Assembly (NCBI RefSeq): GCF_009932435.1
Contig: NZ_BJOU01000001.1
Span: forward strand, 806,001-870,000
Origin: Gordonia crocea
GTDB taxonomy: Bacteria; Actinomycetota; Actinomycetes; Mycobacteriales; Mycobacteriaceae
DNA length: 64,000 nt
Direction of reading: 5' to 3'
The first letter of the stretch is position 1. Each line of letters opens with the position of its first letter. The translations under genes were made by a program, and so were the position numbers. Shown piece by piece: positions 52,124 to 61,907 of this stretch. The notes under the pieces are model-generated. The model searched no databases, was not told the DNA's origin, and saw nothing but the letters and a program-made list of their open reading frames with translations.

Positions 52124-52978
52124 CTAGCCGGAGTACCGGGCGAGCACCTGCGCGGCACCCGCCACCACCAGGTCTTCGCGGCGCAGCGCCTCGTCGAGGG
52201 CGGGGCCGGCCTGGGGCGGCGCCGAGCGCCTCACCTCCGCGATGAACTCCCGGGTGAGGACCGCATCCTGTTGCTCGCCCAGTAGGTCCTGCAGCGCGGC
52301 GCGGGCGTCGACGAGGGACCGTGCGGAGTCCCCGAGTACCGGCAGCGCGAGTTCGACCGCGTATCGGTGGCGTTTGCCGGCCTTGCGGGCGGAGTGCACG
52401 CGCCGCGCCGTGCTGTCGTGTCCCCGTGATGCGGCGCGGACCGCCCGGTCGATGAGCCGCCGCAACTCGGCATCGGCGGCGGCGACGTGGTGCAGCGCCT
52501 CGTCGGCGGGAAGGTCGGCGTGGTCGCGCAGCGGGGGATCGTCGCGCCAATCCGCCAGGGTCGACCGCAGCCGGGCATACCGCCGCGAACCCAGCGCGGC
52601 CCCCAGGTGCACCCACGCGGCTCGGGAACGCTGCGCGACCACCGACGACAACGCCGCCGACGCGGCTTGGGCCGACGGCCGGTCGGGGGTGGACCGCAGG
52701 GCCGCGGTGAGGCGGCGGTGCGCCACGTCGACGTCGCGCGCCTCGCCCAGGGCATTGGCCAGCCACCGGAGTTCGTCGTCGAGACGGCGGCTCGGCCCGC
52801 GCCGGTACACCCCGTCGAAGGTGCGCAGGACCGAGCGCAGCCGGCGGATGGCGACGCGGGTGGGGTGCACCGCGTCGAGACTGCCGATGAGGAGCGGGTC
52901 CTGCGCGTCAAGGATGACGGCGATCTGTTGGTCGGCGTAATCGCCGACCAGGGTCCCGAGCGTCGCGTGGTTGTCCAC
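52124..52978 (-). CDS. CHAD-domain protein
   Basis: A 284-residue protein made of a single CHAD domain: helical, Arg/His-rich, with paired [20 protein letters not shown] and [20 protein letters not shown] motifs. These basic surfaces are known to bind polyphosphate in CHAD proteins. It has no TTM/CYTH domain attached. The start is GTG 52978 with TATCTT 6 nt upstream (minus strand). Together with the PPK2 enzyme at 11757-12626 it suggests polyphosphate metabolism, but the two genes are 40 kb apart. Confidence 0.85.
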   Translation of the reverse strand: MDNHATLGTLVGDYADQQIAVILDAQDPLLIGSLDAVHPTRVAIRRLRSVLRTFDGVYRRGPSRRLDDELRWLANALGEARDVDVAHRRLTAALRSTPDRPSAQAASAALSSVVAQRSRAAWVHLGAALGSRRYARLRSTLADWRDDPPLRDHADLPADEALHHVAAADAELRRLIDRAVRAASRGHDSTARRVHSARKAGKRHRYAVELALPVLGDSARSLVDARAALQDLLGEQQDAVLTREFIAEVRRSAPPQAGPALDEALRREDLVVAGAAQVLARYSG

Positions 52979-53065
52979 GGCTCGAAGATACGGCGCAACG
53001 CCGCACCCGGCCACCGGTGCGGGGTCACCCCCGATCGGCGGGCATGCTGCCACTACGCTCGAAGC

Positions 53066-53965
53066 ATGCGTCCTGAACTGGATTCCTACGCCCACGTCGC
53101 CTCGGGCAAGGTCCGCGACATCTACCGCATCGACGGTGAAACGCTCCTCATGGTCACCTCCGATCGGATCAGCGCCTACGACTTCGTGCTCGAGACCCCG
53201 ATCCGCGACAAGGGGCGGGTGCTCACCGCGACCAGCTTCTTCTGGTTCGACCGGCTCGGGGTGCCCAACCACCTGGCCGGCGGGCCGACCGACGAGCGGA
53301 TCCCGGCGTCGGTGCTCGGCCGGTCGATGGTCGTCCGGGACCTGCCGATGGTCGCGGTGGAATGTGTGGCGCGCGGATATCTGACCGGGTCCGGCTTGAT
53401 CGATTACCGGGCCACCGGCCAGGTCTGCGGGATCGACCTGCCCGCCGGGCTCGACGAGGCGCACCGGTTGCCCGAACCGATCTTCACCCCGGCGTCGAAG
53501 GCCGACATCGGCGATCACGACGAGAACATCAGCTACGAGCAGGTCGTCGCGCTGGTCGGCGCCGACCTCGCGGCGGAACTCAAGGCCGCCACGCTTGATA
53601 TCTACGGCCGGGGAGCCGCGCTCGCCGCCGACCGCGGCATCATCCTCGCCGACACCAAGTTCGAGTTCGGGCAGGCGCCCGACGGGTCGCTGGTGCTGGC
53701 CGACGAGGTGCTGACGCCGGACTCGTCGCGCTACTGGGACGCGTCGACCTACGTCGCCGGGCGTGTACAGCCGTCCTTCGACAAGCAGATCGTCCGCAAC
53801 TGGTTGACCGGCCCCGACTCGGGGTGGGATCGCCATGGTGAGACCCCGCCGCCGCCGTTGCCCGCCGACGTCGCCGACCGCACTCGGGCCCGCTACATCG
53901 AGGCCTACGAGCGGCTGTCGGGTCTGCGTTTCGCCGACTGGCCCGGAGCGGGGGAGAACCGATGA
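53066..53965 (+). CDS. purC: Phosphoribosylaminoimidazole-succinocarboxamide synthase (SAICAR synthetase)
   Basis: A 299-residue purine enzyme that joins aspartate to CAIR using ATP. The N-terminal [21 protein letters not shown] nucleotide loop, [13 protein letters not shown] and the signature LADTKFEFG with [11 protein letters not shown] are all present. The start is ATG 53066 with TACGCT 6 nt upstream. The stop overlaps the ATG of the oligopeptidase gene by 4 bp, so translation is coupled. Confidence 0.96.
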   Translation: MRPELDSYAHVASGKVRDIYRIDGETLLMVTSDRISAYDFVLETPIRDKGRVLTATSFFWFDRLGVPNHLAGGPTDERIPASVLGRSMVVRDLPMVAVECVARGYLTGSGLIDYRATGQVCGIDLPAGLDEAHRLPEPIFTPASKADIGDHDENISYEQVVALVGADLAAELKAATLDIYGRGAALAADRGIILADTKFEFGQAPDGSLVLADEVLTPDSSRYWDASTYVAGRVQPSFDKQIVRNWLTGPDSGWDRHGETPPPPLPADVADRTRARYIEAYERLSGLRFADWPGAGENR

Positions 53966-56130
53966 GCGACCACACCACGACCCCGCCGGTGGCCAAGAAG
54001 GTTCCGGTGGAACGCACCCACCACGGCGACACCGTCGTCGACCCGTACACCTGGATGGCTGACAAGACCGACCCCGAGGTCATCGCTTTCCTGGAGGGGC
54101 AGAACGAATTCGTCGCAGCGGCGACCGCGCAGCTGAAACCGTTGCAGGACACCATCTTCGGTGAGATCAAGGCGCGTACCCAGGAGACCGACATGTCGGT
54201 CCCGACGCGTACCGGCGACTACTGGTACTTCAGTCGGACGCAGGAGGGGCAGCAGTACGGCCGGTCGGTGCGCTGCCCGGTCGCCGGCCCCGACGACTGG
54301 GACCCGCCGACGATCAACCCGTCGTCGACGCTGCCCGGCGAGCAGGTGGTCCTCGACGCGAATGTCGAGGCGCAAGGGCACGACTTCTTCTCCCTCGGCG
54401 GCGTCTCCGTCAGCGAGGACGGCCAGTGGCTGGCGTTCAGCACCGACGTCGTCGGCAACGAGCGGTACACCCTGCGCTTCCGCAACCTGGTCACCGGCGA
54501 GGAGCTCGCCGAGACCGTCGAGGACACCGCGGGTGGGGCCATCTGGTCCCGCGACGCACGCTACGTCTTCTACATCACCGTCGACGACGCATGGCGGCCC
54601 GACACCGTGTGGCGCCACGAGATCGGCACCGCGCCGAGCGACGACGTGCGGGTCTTCCACGAACCCGACGAGGGGTTCTGGGTGGGGCTGGGCGGCAGCC
54701 GCAGCCGCGAGTACCTGTTCGTCGGCGTCGGGTCGAAGACGACGTCGGAGGTCTTCGCCATCCCCACCGCCGATCCGACGGCCGAACCGGTCAGTCTGGC
54801 GCCCCGCGTGTCGGGGGTCGAGTACGACGTGGACCACGCGGTCATCGGCGGCACCGGGTACTTCCTGTTCACCCACAACGGTCCCGACCCGGCGAACGGC
54901 GGTGAGAAGTGCGAGAACTACGCGGTCGACATCGCGCCGACCGATGATCCGGCCAACCGTACGACGTTCCTCGCGCACGACCCGCAGCGGCGCATCGAGG
55001 ACGTCGACGCCTTCGCCGACTACCTGGTGCTGAGCTACCGCGCCGACGCGCTGCCGCGCGTGGCGATCGCCGACCTGCGGCGCATCGATGGGATGCCGAC
55101 CGCCGACGACTTCGTCGAGGTCCGGTTCGACCAGCCGTTGTGCACGGCCGGTGCCGCGGGCAACCCGGAGTGGACGACCCCGCGGTTGCGCATCGTCTAC
55201 ACCAGCTTCATCGAGCCGACCGAACTCCTCGACCTCGACGTGGCGACCGGTGAGCGGACCCTGCTCAAACGGCAGATCGTGCTCGGCGGGTACTCGCCCG
55301 ACGACTACGAACAATCCCGGGAGTGGGTGATCGCCGCCGACGGGACGCGCATCCCGGTCTCGGTGGTCCGCCGCCGCGGCACCGCGTCCCCCGCGCCGAC
55401 CCTGCTCTACGGCTACGGCTCGTATGAGCACAGCATTGATCCGCACTTCTCCATCTCGCGCCTGTCGCTGTTGGACCGCGGCGTCGTCTTCGTCGTGGCG
55501 CATGTCCGCGGCGGCGGCGAGATGGGGCGCCAGTGGTACGAGAACGGGAAGACGTTGACCAAGCGCAACACCTTCACCGACTTCGTCGACGTCGCGCGCC
55601 ACCTCATCGACACCGGGGTCACGACGCCGCGCCAGCTCGTGGCCGAGGGCGGTTCGGCCGGCGGGTTGCTCATGGGGGCGGTGGTCAACGCCGCGCCCGA
55701 GTTGTTCAACGGGATCGTCGCCGCGGTGCCCTTCGTCGACGCGCTCAATTCGATCCTGGACCCGAGTCTGCCGCTGACCGTCATCGAGTGGGAGGAGTGG
55801 GGCAACCCGCTGGCCGACCCCGAGGTCTATGCGTACATGAAGTCGTATTCGCCGTATGAGAACGTCCGCGAGGTGGCGTATCCGGCGATCTTGGCGCTCA
55901 ACTCGCTCAACGACACCCGGGTGCTGCACACCGAGGCGGCGAAATGGGCTGCGCGCCTGCAGGATCACACCACCGGCGACGCCCCCATCCTGCTGAAGAC
56001 GGAGATGTCGGCCGGTCACGGCGGAGTCAGCGGGCGCTACAAGCAGTGGGAGGAGACGGCTTTCGAGCTGGCCTGGATCCTGCAACAGACCGGTGCGACC
56101 ACCACGGAGGGTGACGATGTCCACGCTTGA
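53962..56130 (+). CDS. ptrB: S9 family oligopeptidase (PtrB type)
   Basis: A 722-residue cytosolic serine peptidase. An N-terminal beta-propeller (residues about 70-420) restricts access to small peptides. The C-terminal hydrolase domain contains [34 protein letters not shown], and nucleophile Ser565 in EGGSAGG, with Asp in NDTRVL and His in [11 protein letters not shown]. Oligopeptidase B cleaves after Arg/Lys; the close match to that subfamily is from memory. Its start overlaps purC, and its end overlaps the nitronate monooxygenase start by 14 bp, forming a tight three-gene run. Confidence 0.93.
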   Translation: MSDHTTTPPVAKKVPVERTHHGDTVVDPYTWMADKTDPEVIAFLEGQNEFVAAATAQLKPLQDTIFGEIKARTQETDMSVPTRTGDYWYFSRTQEGQQYGRSVRCPVAGPDDWDPPTINPSSTLPGEQVVLDANVEAQGHDFFSLGGVSVSEDGQWLAFSTDVVGNERYTLRFRNLVTGEELAETVEDTAGGAIWSRDARYVFYITVDDAWRPDTVWRHEIGTAPSDDVRVFHEPDEGFWVGLGGSRSREYLFVGVGSKTTSEVFAIPTADPTAEPVSLAPRVSGVEYDVDHAVIGGTGYFLFTHNGPDPANGGEKCENYAVDIAPTDDPANRTTFLAHDPQRRIEDVDAFADYLVLSYRADALPRVAIADLRRIDGMPTADDFVEVRFDQPLCTAGAAGNPEWTTPRLRIVYTSFIEPTELLDLDVATGERTLLKRQIVLGGYSPDDYEQSREWVIAADGTRIPVSVVRRRGTASPAPTLLYGYGSYEHSIDPHFSISRLSLLDRGVVFVVAHVRGGGEMGRQWYENGKTLTKRNTFTDFVDVARHLIDTGVTTPRQLVAEGGSAGGLLMGAVVNAAPELFNGIVAAVPFVDALNSILDPSLPLTVIEWEEWGNPLADPEVYAYMKSYSPYENVREVAYPAILALNSLNDTRVLHTEAAKWAARLQDHTTGDAPILLKTEMSAGHGGVSGRYKQWEETAFELAWILQQTGATTTEGDDVHA

Positions 56131-57085
56131 GGCGATCCTGGCCGACTTGGCGATCCCCGTCGTCGGGGCGCCGATGGCGGGTGCGGCGGGCGGCCGTCTG
56201 GCCGCCGCGATCTCCGCCGGCGGTGGGCTCGGCCTGGTCGGCGTGGGCAATGTCGCCACCGTGGACCAGGTGCGAGCCGAAGTGGGCCTCGTTGCGGAAT
56301 CCGGCGAACGCTTCGGTGTCGGCCTGATGTGCTGGTCGTTGCCGGCCAATCCGGCGCTGTTGGATGCGGCGCTGGAGTCCGGCCCGGCCGTCGTCAGCCT
56401 CAGCTTCGGCGACCCGAGGCCGTACCTGCCCGCGGCGCGCGCGGCCGGGGCGGTGGTCGTCGCGCAGGTGGGGACGCGGACCGAGGCGCTCGAGGCGCTC
56501 GACGCCGGTGTCGACGGGCTCGTCGTGCGCGGCTCGGAGGGCGGCGGTCACGGGCGCGGGGTCGTCTCGACGCTGCCGCTGTTGCAGCAGGTCTTGGACC
56601 TGACCGATCGCCCGGTCCTTGTCGGCGGCGGTGTCGCGACGGCACGCGGGCTGGCCGCCGTGTTGGCCGCGGGGGCGTCGGCGGCCTGGGTCGGCACGCC
56701 GTTCGCGGCCAGTGCGGAGAGTCTGTTCCGGCCCGAGCTGAAGGCGGCGGTGATCGGGGCGGACACCGACCAGACCGTGTACACCCGGGCCTTCGACATC
56801 GCGCAGCGTTTCGACTGGCCGACGATCTACGGCGGCCGCGCCCTGGTGAACGGCTTCACCGAGCAGTGGGCGCACCGCACCGAGGCACTCGAAGAGGCGG
56901 TCACCGACGAGTTGACGGCGACGATGAAGCAGGCCCGCGTCGACGCGGACCTGTCGCTGGCCCCGGTATACGCGGGGGAGTCCGCCGGGCTCGTCGACCG
57001 TCCGCGCACCGCGGCGGAGGTCCTCGACGGATTCGCATCGTTCCGCGAGTACCTGCGCGCCGCGCAGCGCTGGCTGGTCGACTAA
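56117..57085 (+). CDS. Nitronate monooxygenase family flavoprotein
   Basis: A 322-residue FMN-dependent TIM-barrel protein of the NMO/2-nitropropane dioxygenase family. It opens AIPVVGAPMAGAAGGRLAAA and carries GLDGLVVRGSEGGGHGRG-like VDGLVVRGSEGGGHGRG with the flavin-contacting His, then VGGGVATARGLAAVLAAGAS. The family oxidises alkyl nitronates; some members are enoyl reductase-like. The ATG at 56117 lies within the end of ptrB. Convergent with the dehydratase gene, sharing 4 bp at the stops. Confidence 0.88.
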   Translation: MSTLEAILADLAIPVVGAPMAGAAGGRLAAAISAGGGLGLVGVGNVATVDQVRAEVGLVAESGERFGVGLMCWSLPANPALLDAALESGPAVVSLSFGDPRPYLPAARAAGAVVVAQVGTRTEALEALDAGVDGLVVRGSEGGGHGRGVVSTLPLLQQVLDLTDRPVLVGGGVATARGLAAVLAAGASAAWVGTPFAASAESLFRPELKAAVIGADTDQTVYTRAFDIAQRFDWPTIYGGRALVNGFTEQWAHRTEALEEAVTDELTATMKQARVDADLSLAPVYAGESAGLVDRPRTAAEVLDGFASFREYLRAAQRWLVD

Positions 57086-58116
57086 CTGAAGCGGACGTTC
57101 AGCGTGGCCATACCGAAGATCTTCTTGCCGGCCGACTTCGCGGTCAGAATGACCACGCCGCTGCGGGTTTCCGGGTCGAGCGACTTGATGCGGCCGCTGA
57201 ACTCGATGTCGCCGCGGCCGTCGGCCGGAACGATCGCCGGCGAGGACAACCGCACCGCGTAACGGGTCACCGCACCCGGGTCGCCGGTCCACTCGGAGAT
57301 GAACCCGATGCCCAGACCCATCGTCAACATCCCGTGGGCGATCACGTCGGGCAGGCCGGCCAGCTTGGCGATGCTCTGGTCCCAGTGGATCGGATTGGCG
57401 TCACCGGCCACCCCCGCGTAGTTGACCAGGTCGCCCCGGGACAGGTGGGTGTGGTGCACCGGCAACTGGTCGCCGACCGACAGGTCGTCGAAGTTGATAC
57501 TGGCCGGGGTGCGCGTCGAGCCGAAACCGGCAATCGTGCGCTCACCCTCGTCGCGCACCGTCTTGACGTAGTCGGCGGCGGCATCCTCGACGGACAGGAT
57601 GTCGACGTCGTGCATCATCACCTTCGCGACCGCCTCGGTGATGGCCGGGTCGACCTCGTCGGCGGTCACGCCGACGACGGTGGTGTGCATCGTGTGGACG
57701 GTCTCACCGGTCGCCACGTCGAGGAACGTGTTGGTGATGGTGATCATGTCCTTGCCGGCGATGCGCCGCACCGACGACAGCTCGACGTCGGTGAGGAGCT
57801 CGTCGCCGACCGTGATCGGCCGATGCTGCTCGAAGACCTGCTCGGTCTGCACGTAGGTGTCGTATCCGACGACGACCTCTTCGAGGAGCTTGCGGTTCGC
57901 CGCCATCGCGCCGATGGCGGTGAACGTCATCGGCGCGATGACGTGGTCGTAACCGAGCTTCTGAGCTGCTTCGCGGTCCCAGTGCGCCGGGTGGTAGTCC
58001 TGCACCGCCCGGGCATACTCGCGGACCTTCTCCCGCCCGATTTCATAGGTGTGGTCGGCCTTGTAGTAGTGGCCAACCCGGGCCAGGATTGCAGGCTCGT
58101 CGGCTGCCGTCGTCAT
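57082..58116 (-). CDS. Fused HadA/HadB-like (3R)-hydroxyacyl dehydratase
   Basis: A 344-residue double-hotdog protein. The N-terminal half (about residues 15-165) is a MaoC-like dehydratase_N domain (REYARAVQDYHPAHWDREAA). The C-terminal half (about 210-340) is the active MaoC domain with the catalytic motif YAGVAGDANPIHWDQSIAKL, where Asp and His dehydrate 3-hydroxyacyl thioesters, followed by VIAHGMLTMGLG. Such fusions occur in mycolate-producing actinobacteria and relate to the FAS-II HadAB dehydratases. A role in fatty or mycolic acid synthesis is likely but the partner and chain length are unknown. A CTGGAG-type ribosome site precedes ATG 58116. Confidence 0.88.
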   Translation of the reverse strand: MTTAADEPAILARVGHYYKADHTYEIGREKVREYARAVQDYHPAHWDREAAQKLGYDHVIAPMTFTAIGAMAANRKLLEEVVVGYDTYVQTEQVFEQHRPITVGDELLTDVELSSVRRIAGKDMITITNTFLDVATGETVHTMHTTVVGVTADEVDPAITEAVAKVMMHDVDILSVEDAAADYVKTVRDEGERTIAGFGSTRTPASINFDDLSVGDQLPVHHTHLSRGDLVNYAGVAGDANPIHWDQSIAKLAGLPDVIAHGMLTMGLGIGFISEWTGDPGAVTRYAVRLSSPAIVPADGRGDIEFSGRIKSLDPETRSGVVILTAKSAGKKIFGMATLNVRFS

Positions 58117-58155
58117 CGATTCTCCAGTCTTTGGTTCCAGGTGATCCTAGTCCCG

Positions 58156-59751
58156 TCAGTGCAGGGAGATGTGCGGGGCCTGATCCATGTCCTCTTCGAC
58201 GAGGGGCGAGTCGATCTTCTTGCGCGGCAGGAAGAAGGCCGGGATCAGGGTGCACACGACGAGGACCGCGGCGACGATGTACGGCGTGTGGAACGCGTTG
58301 GCCGCGGCGGCGAACCACGAATCGTCGGGCTGGGTGCCCGGCGGGAAGCCGAACTTCTGAACCAGCAGCGGGAACAGTCGGTCGTCGGGGTTCTTCGTGT
58401 TCTGGTCGCGGTGGAACTGGATCGCGAGCTGGCCCTCGGTGGTCTTCGACAGCGAGGTGAACAGCAGCACCGAGATGATCGCGGTACCGATCGACGTCGA
58501 CGACTGCTGGACGACGTTCATCAGCGTCGAGCCGTCGGGCACCTCGGTGTTGCGCAGGGTGGCCAATGCCGAGGACATGATCGGCATCATCGTCATACCC
58601 ATGCCCATGCCCTGGATCAGCAGGGCGCCGCCGATGATCCAGTAGGACGTCGTGTGGTCGAACTGGGTCCAGGCGGTGACGCCGAGGCTGATCAGGACCA
58701 GGCCGGTGAGTACGAACTTGCCCGGACCCATCTTGTCGGTGAGCCGGCCGGCGACGGGCATGGTGAGGATGGCGCCGATGCCCTGCGGTGCGAGCAGCAG
58801 CCCGGCCATCAGCGTCGACTCGCCGCGCACCCCGATGAAGTACTGCGGGTAGAGCAGCGCGCTGCCGAAGAAGGCGATCAGGAAGATCACCATCGTCAGG
58901 ACCGCGACGGTCAGGGTGCGGTTGCGGAACAGGCGGAGGTCGAGCAGCGGCTTGTCGGTGTGCAGGGCGTGCCAGACGAAGGCGCCCATCATCGCCAGGC
59001 CGATCAATGCGGGGGCGAGGACCTTGGTGGTCAGGAAGGTGCCGTGGCTGATCTGCGACTCGCCTGCGCTGGAGACGCCGTAGAGGAACAGGGCGAGGCC
59101 GGGGGAGAGCAGCAGCAGGCCGATGAAATCGATCTTCGGCTTCTCGCCGGTCGCGTCGTCCTTGAGCACCAGCCACGCGTAGACGAGGGCGATGATGCCG
59201 ACCGGAACGTTGATCAGGAAGATCCAGTGCCAAGAGGCGAAACCGATCAGCCAGCCGCCCAGGATGGGGCCGAAGATCGGGCCGAGCAGCATCGGGATGC
59301 CGAGCACGGCCATCACGGAGCCGATTCGGGCCGGTCCGGCCGCCTTGGTGAGGATCATCATGCCGACGGGCATGAGCAGGCCGCCGCCGAGGCCCTGGAC
59401 CGCGCGGAAGGCGATCAGGGAACCGATGTTCCAGGCCAGCGCGCAGAGCACCGATCCGATGAGGAACAGCACGATCGAGGTCAGGTAGACCTTCTTGGTG
59501 CCGAAGCGGGTGGCGGCCCAGGAGGCCAGCGGGATCACCGTGGCCAGCGCCAGGGTGTAGGCGGTCATGGACCAGGCGGCACCGGCCTGATCGGTCTTCA
59601 GCTCGGTCTGGAAGGTGTCCTGGGCGACGGACACGACGGTGATGTCGAGGATCGACATGATCGAGCCGAGGACGACGACACCGGCGACAGTCAGGACGCG
59701 CTTGTCGAGTTTGGTGTCCGGCGCCTTGGCGGAGTCGGGACTCGTGGTCAT
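58156..59751 (-). CDS. MFS multidrug transporter (DHA2/EmrB family)
   Basis: A 531-residue membrane protein with about 14 hydrophobic segments, the DHA2 layout. It contains LDITVVSVAQDTFQ (motif D1), the antiporter motif C in LGPIFGPILGGWLI and the A-like loop ATRFGTKKVYL. It should export drugs or metabolites using the proton gradient. Start ATG 59751 lies 4 bp after the stop of the MarR gene, so the pair is one operon under the palindromic operator at 60281-60307. A homologue (emrB) holds the same place in mycobacteria. Confidence 0.9.
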   Translation of the reverse strand: MTTSPDSAKAPDTKLDKRVLTVAGVVVLGSIMSILDITVVSVAQDTFQTELKTDQAGAAWSMTAYTLALATVIPLASWAATRFGTKKVYLTSIVLFLIGSVLCALAWNIGSLIAFRAVQGLGGGLLMPVGMMILTKAAGPARIGSVMAVLGIPMLLGPIFGPILGGWLIGFASWHWIFLINVPVGIIALVYAWLVLKDDATGEKPKIDFIGLLLLSPGLALFLYGVSSAGESQISHGTFLTTKVLAPALIGLAMMGAFVWHALHTDKPLLDLRLFRNRTLTVAVLTMVIFLIAFFGSALLYPQYFIGVRGESTLMAGLLLAPQGIGAILTMPVAGRLTDKMGPGKFVLTGLVLISLGVTAWTQFDHTTSYWIIGGALLIQGMGMGMTMMPIMSSALATLRNTEVPDGSTLMNVVQQSSTSIGTAIISVLLFTSLSKTTEGQLAIQFHRDQNTKNPDDRLFPLLVQKFGFPPGTQPDDSWFAAAANAFHTPYIVAAVLVVCTLIPAFFLPRKKIDSPLVEEDMDQAPHISLH

Positions 59752-59755
59752 GAGG

Positions 59756-60259
59756 TCAGCTTTCTGTGGGAAAGGGTGGGGCGAAGTAGTCGATCTCGCC
59801 GTTGAGGATCGGTTCGACGGCGTCGGCGAGGGCGCCGGCGAGGTCATCGGGCAACCGGTGGACCAGGTCGCGCAAGACGTCCTGACGTGCGTCCGCGGCC
59901 TGGGTCACGAAGGCATGGCCCGACTCGGTGAGGGAGACCCGCTTGACGCGGCGGTCGGTGGGGTCTTCGCGCCGGTCGGTGAACCCGAGGCCGACGAGCT
60001 TGTCGACGACGCGTCCGGCGGCGGCCACGGAAAGATCGACCGCCTCGGCCAGTTCGTGCACCGACAGTGCCGTCCCGCGCGTCCCCAACTCCATGAGGGT
60101 CCGGAACTGCGAGAACGTCAGGTCGGCCGCCACGACGTCGGTCATCGCCGACGACTTGGCCGCGCACGCGAGGCGCTCGGCCAGCCCGGACAGGGCCGCG
60201 AAGGCCCGGTCCGATGCCGTTGCGGTGTCTGGGGACACCGCCGTTGAGATTGGTTGCAC
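59756..60259 (-). CDS. MarR-family repressor of the efflux operon
   Basis: A 167-residue MarR protein: LTFSQFRTLMELGTRGTALS, the winged helix with VHELAEAVDLSVAAAGRVVD, and the DRREDPTDRRVKRVSLTESG wing. I chose the GTG at 60259 over a TTG at 60283 because TACGAT lies 6 nt before it, whereas the TTG falls inside the palindrome. It probably represses itself and the MFS pump and is released by a phenolic or drug-like ligand. Confidence 0.87.
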   Translation of the reverse strand: MQPISTAVSPDTATASDRAFAALSGLAERLACAAKSSAMTDVVAADLTFSQFRTLMELGTRGTALSVHELAEAVDLSVAAAGRVVDKLVGLGFTDRREDPTDRRVKRVSLTESGHAFVTQAADARQDVLRDLVHRLPDDLAGALADAVEPILNGEIDYFAPPFPTES

Positions 60260-60280
60260 CGAGAAATCGTAATGCCTACG

Positions 60281-60307
60281 CAACTATTGCCGCCATGCAA
60301 TTAGTTG
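60281..60307. promoter_or_regulatory. MarR operator palindrome
   Basis: CAACTATTGC (60281-60290) and GCAATTAGTTG (60297-60307) form a near-perfect inverted repeat around the 6-nt spacer CGCCAT. The TTGC-GCAA symmetry and length match typical MarR-family operators. It lies about 10 bp upstream of the MarR -10 element, in the divergent gap with the peroxidase gene. Confidence 0.7.
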
Positions 60308-60325
60308 TGACTTCCGTCATCCCGT

Positions 60326-60411
60326 TTCGCCGACTGGGCCCTCGATCCCGCCGACTGGGCCCTCGATCCCGCCGACTGGGCCCTCAAACTCGTCGACTGG
60401 GCCCTCGCGCA
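60326..60411 (+). repeat. 21-bp tandem array E in the promoter of the peroxidase gene
   Basis: Core GGGCCC at 60336, 60357, 60378 and 60399, exact 21-bp period, units reading CGCCGACTGGGCCCTCGATC and variants. This array precedes a gene instead of following one: its last unit ends a few bases before the -10-like TAGGCT (60418-60423) of the peroxidase gene and so covers the -35 region. Confidence 0.95.
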
Positions 60412-60429
60412 TCTGGGTAGGCTGGCGCC

Positions 60430-60912
60430 ATGGCAAATCTGAAGAGCATCCCCGTCACCGCCCTCGACGGCTCGGCCCTGGACCTCGCGTCGTTCGGCGG
60501 CCCACTGCTGGTCGTCAACGTCGCCAGCAAGTGCGGCCTCACCCCGCAGTACGCGAAGCTCGAGGAACTGGCCGAAACGTACGGCCCGCGCGGGCTCACC
60601 GTCGTCGGCATGCCGTGCAACCAATTCATGGGCCAAGAGCCGGGGTCGGCCGACGAGATCGCCACCTTCTGCTCGACGACCTACGGCGTCACGTTCCCGC
60701 TGCTGGAGAAGGGCGACGTCAACGGCGACGACCGGCACCCCCTCTTCGCCGAGTTGACCCAGACCCCCGACGCCGACGGCGAGGCCGGCGACGTCCAGTG
60801 GAACTTCGAGAAGTTCCTCGTCGGATCTGACGGTGAGACGGTTGCCCGATTCCGCCCGCGCACCGAGCCCGACGCCCCCGAAGTGATCAGTGCCATCGAG
60901 GCCGCGCTGTAA
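60430..60912 (+). CDS. Glutathione-peroxidase-family peroxidase
   Basis: A 160-residue thioredoxin-fold peroxidase. The peroxidatic Cys35 lies in NVASKCGLTPQY, followed by GMPCNQFMGQEPGS with the active-site Gln and a second Cys, and WNFEKFLV with the conserved Trp-Asn. Bacterial members use thioredoxin, or in mycothiol producers possibly mycoredoxin, in place of glutathione. It starts at ATG 60430 with TAGGCT 6 nt upstream, directly behind repeat array E. Confidence 0.92.
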   Translation: MANLKSIPVTALDGSALDLASFGGPLLVVNVASKCGLTPQYAKLEELAETYGPRGLTVVGMPCNQFMGQEPGSADEIATFCSTTYGVTFPLLEKGDVNGDDRHPLFAELTQTPDADGEAGDVQWNFEKFLVGSDGETVARFRPRTEPDAPEVISAIEAAL

Positions 60913-60979
60913 CCTCCCGCCGCACTAGATAGACTCATCGGGTAAGCGTTTGACCCGGCCCGAAGGAGCGCGGAAAGCA

Positions 60980-61225
60980 ATGGCACGTGTGGTGGTTGAC
61001 GTGATGCCCAAGACGGAAATCCTGGATCCGCAGGGGCAGGCCATCGTCGGCGCCCTCGCGCGCCTCGGATTCGACGGCATCTCCGACGTCCGACAGGGCA
61101 AGCGATTCGAACTGGAGGTCGCCGACGGCGTCGACGACCTCACGCTGGAGAAGATCGCCGCAGACGTGCTGGCGAACACCGTCATCGAGGATTACACCGT
61201 CACCCGTGTGCAGGTGCAGGCCTGA
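60980..61225 (+). CDS. purS: Phosphoribosylformylglycinamidine synthase subunit PurS
   Basis: An 81-residue protein, the small structural subunit that joins PurQ and PurL into the FGAM synthase complex. The pattern [20 protein letters not shown] and [15 protein letters not shown] is typical. The ATG at 60980 follows a GAAGGAG site (60962-60968); the stop shares one base with the purQ start (TGATG). purL is not in the window. Confidence 0.95.
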   Translation: MARVVVDVMPKTEILDPQGQAIVGALARLGFDGISDVRQGKRFELEVADGVDDLTLEKIAADVLANTVIEDYTVTRVQVQA

Positions 61226-61905
61226 TGAGCGCGCGCATCGGCGTCATCACCTTCCCCGGCACGCTCGACGACGTCGACGCCGCGCGCGCGGTCCGGCTCG
61301 CCGGCGCCGAGGCGGTCTCGCTGTGGCACGCCGACACCGATCTCAAGGGCGTCGACGCGGTGGTGGTCCCCGGCGGTTTTTCCTACGGCGACTACATGCG
61401 TGCCGGTGCCATCGCCAGCCTCGCCCCGGTCATGACGTCGGTGATCGAGGCGGCACGGACCGGAACCCCGGTGCTCGGGATCTGCAACGGCTTCCAAATC
61501 CTGTGCGAGGCCGGACTGCTGCCGGGGGCCTTGACCCGCAACCAGGGACTGCACTTCGTCTGCCGCGACCAGTGGCTGCGCGTTGAGAACACCGACTCGG
61601 CGTGGACCTCGCGGTTCGAGCCCGGTGCCGAGATCCTCGTTCCGTTGAAGTCCGGCGAAGGCCGCTACGTCGCGAGCGAGGCGGTCCTGGAGGAGTTGGC
61701 CGGGGAGGGGCGGATCGCCTTCACCTACGCCGGCGACAACCCGAACGGATCGATGCGCTCGATCGCCGGTGTGACCAGCGCCGACGGCCGCGTCGTCGGT
61801 CTCATGCCGCACCCCGAGCACGCCATTGAGGCGCTCACCGGGCCCAGTGACGATGGGTTGGGCCTGTTCTACTCGGTCCTCGACGCGGTGCTGGCCAAGG
61901 CCTGA
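61225..61905 (+). CDS. purQ: Phosphoribosylformylglycinamidine synthase subunit PurQ
   Basis: A 226-residue class I glutamine amidotransferase that supplies ammonia to PurL for FGAM synthesis. The catalytic triad is Cys87 (GICNGFQIL) with His and Glu in [26 protein letters not shown] opens the chain and [15 protein letters not shown] holds the oxyanion loop. It is coupled to purS and lies 2 bp upstream of the M18 aminopeptidase gene. Confidence 0.96.
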   Translation: MSARIGVITFPGTLDDVDAARAVRLAGAEAVSLWHADTDLKGVDAVVVPGGFSYGDYMRAGAIASLAPVMTSVIEAARTGTPVLGICNGFQILCEAGLLPGALTRNQGLHFVCRDQWLRVENTDSAWTSRFEPGAEILVPLKSGEGRYVASEAVLEELAGEGRIAFTYAGDNPNGSMRSIAGVTSADGRVVGLMPHPEHAIEALTGPSDDGLGLFYSVLDAVLAKA

Positions 61906-61907
61906 GC

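Noticed and set aside
56329..59805. A very long open frame of over 1100 codons on the plus strand
   Set aside because: It crosses the nitronate monooxygenase, dehydratase and MFS genes, which have clear domains in other frames. Long open antisense frames are expected at this GC content, and the translation is low-complexity.
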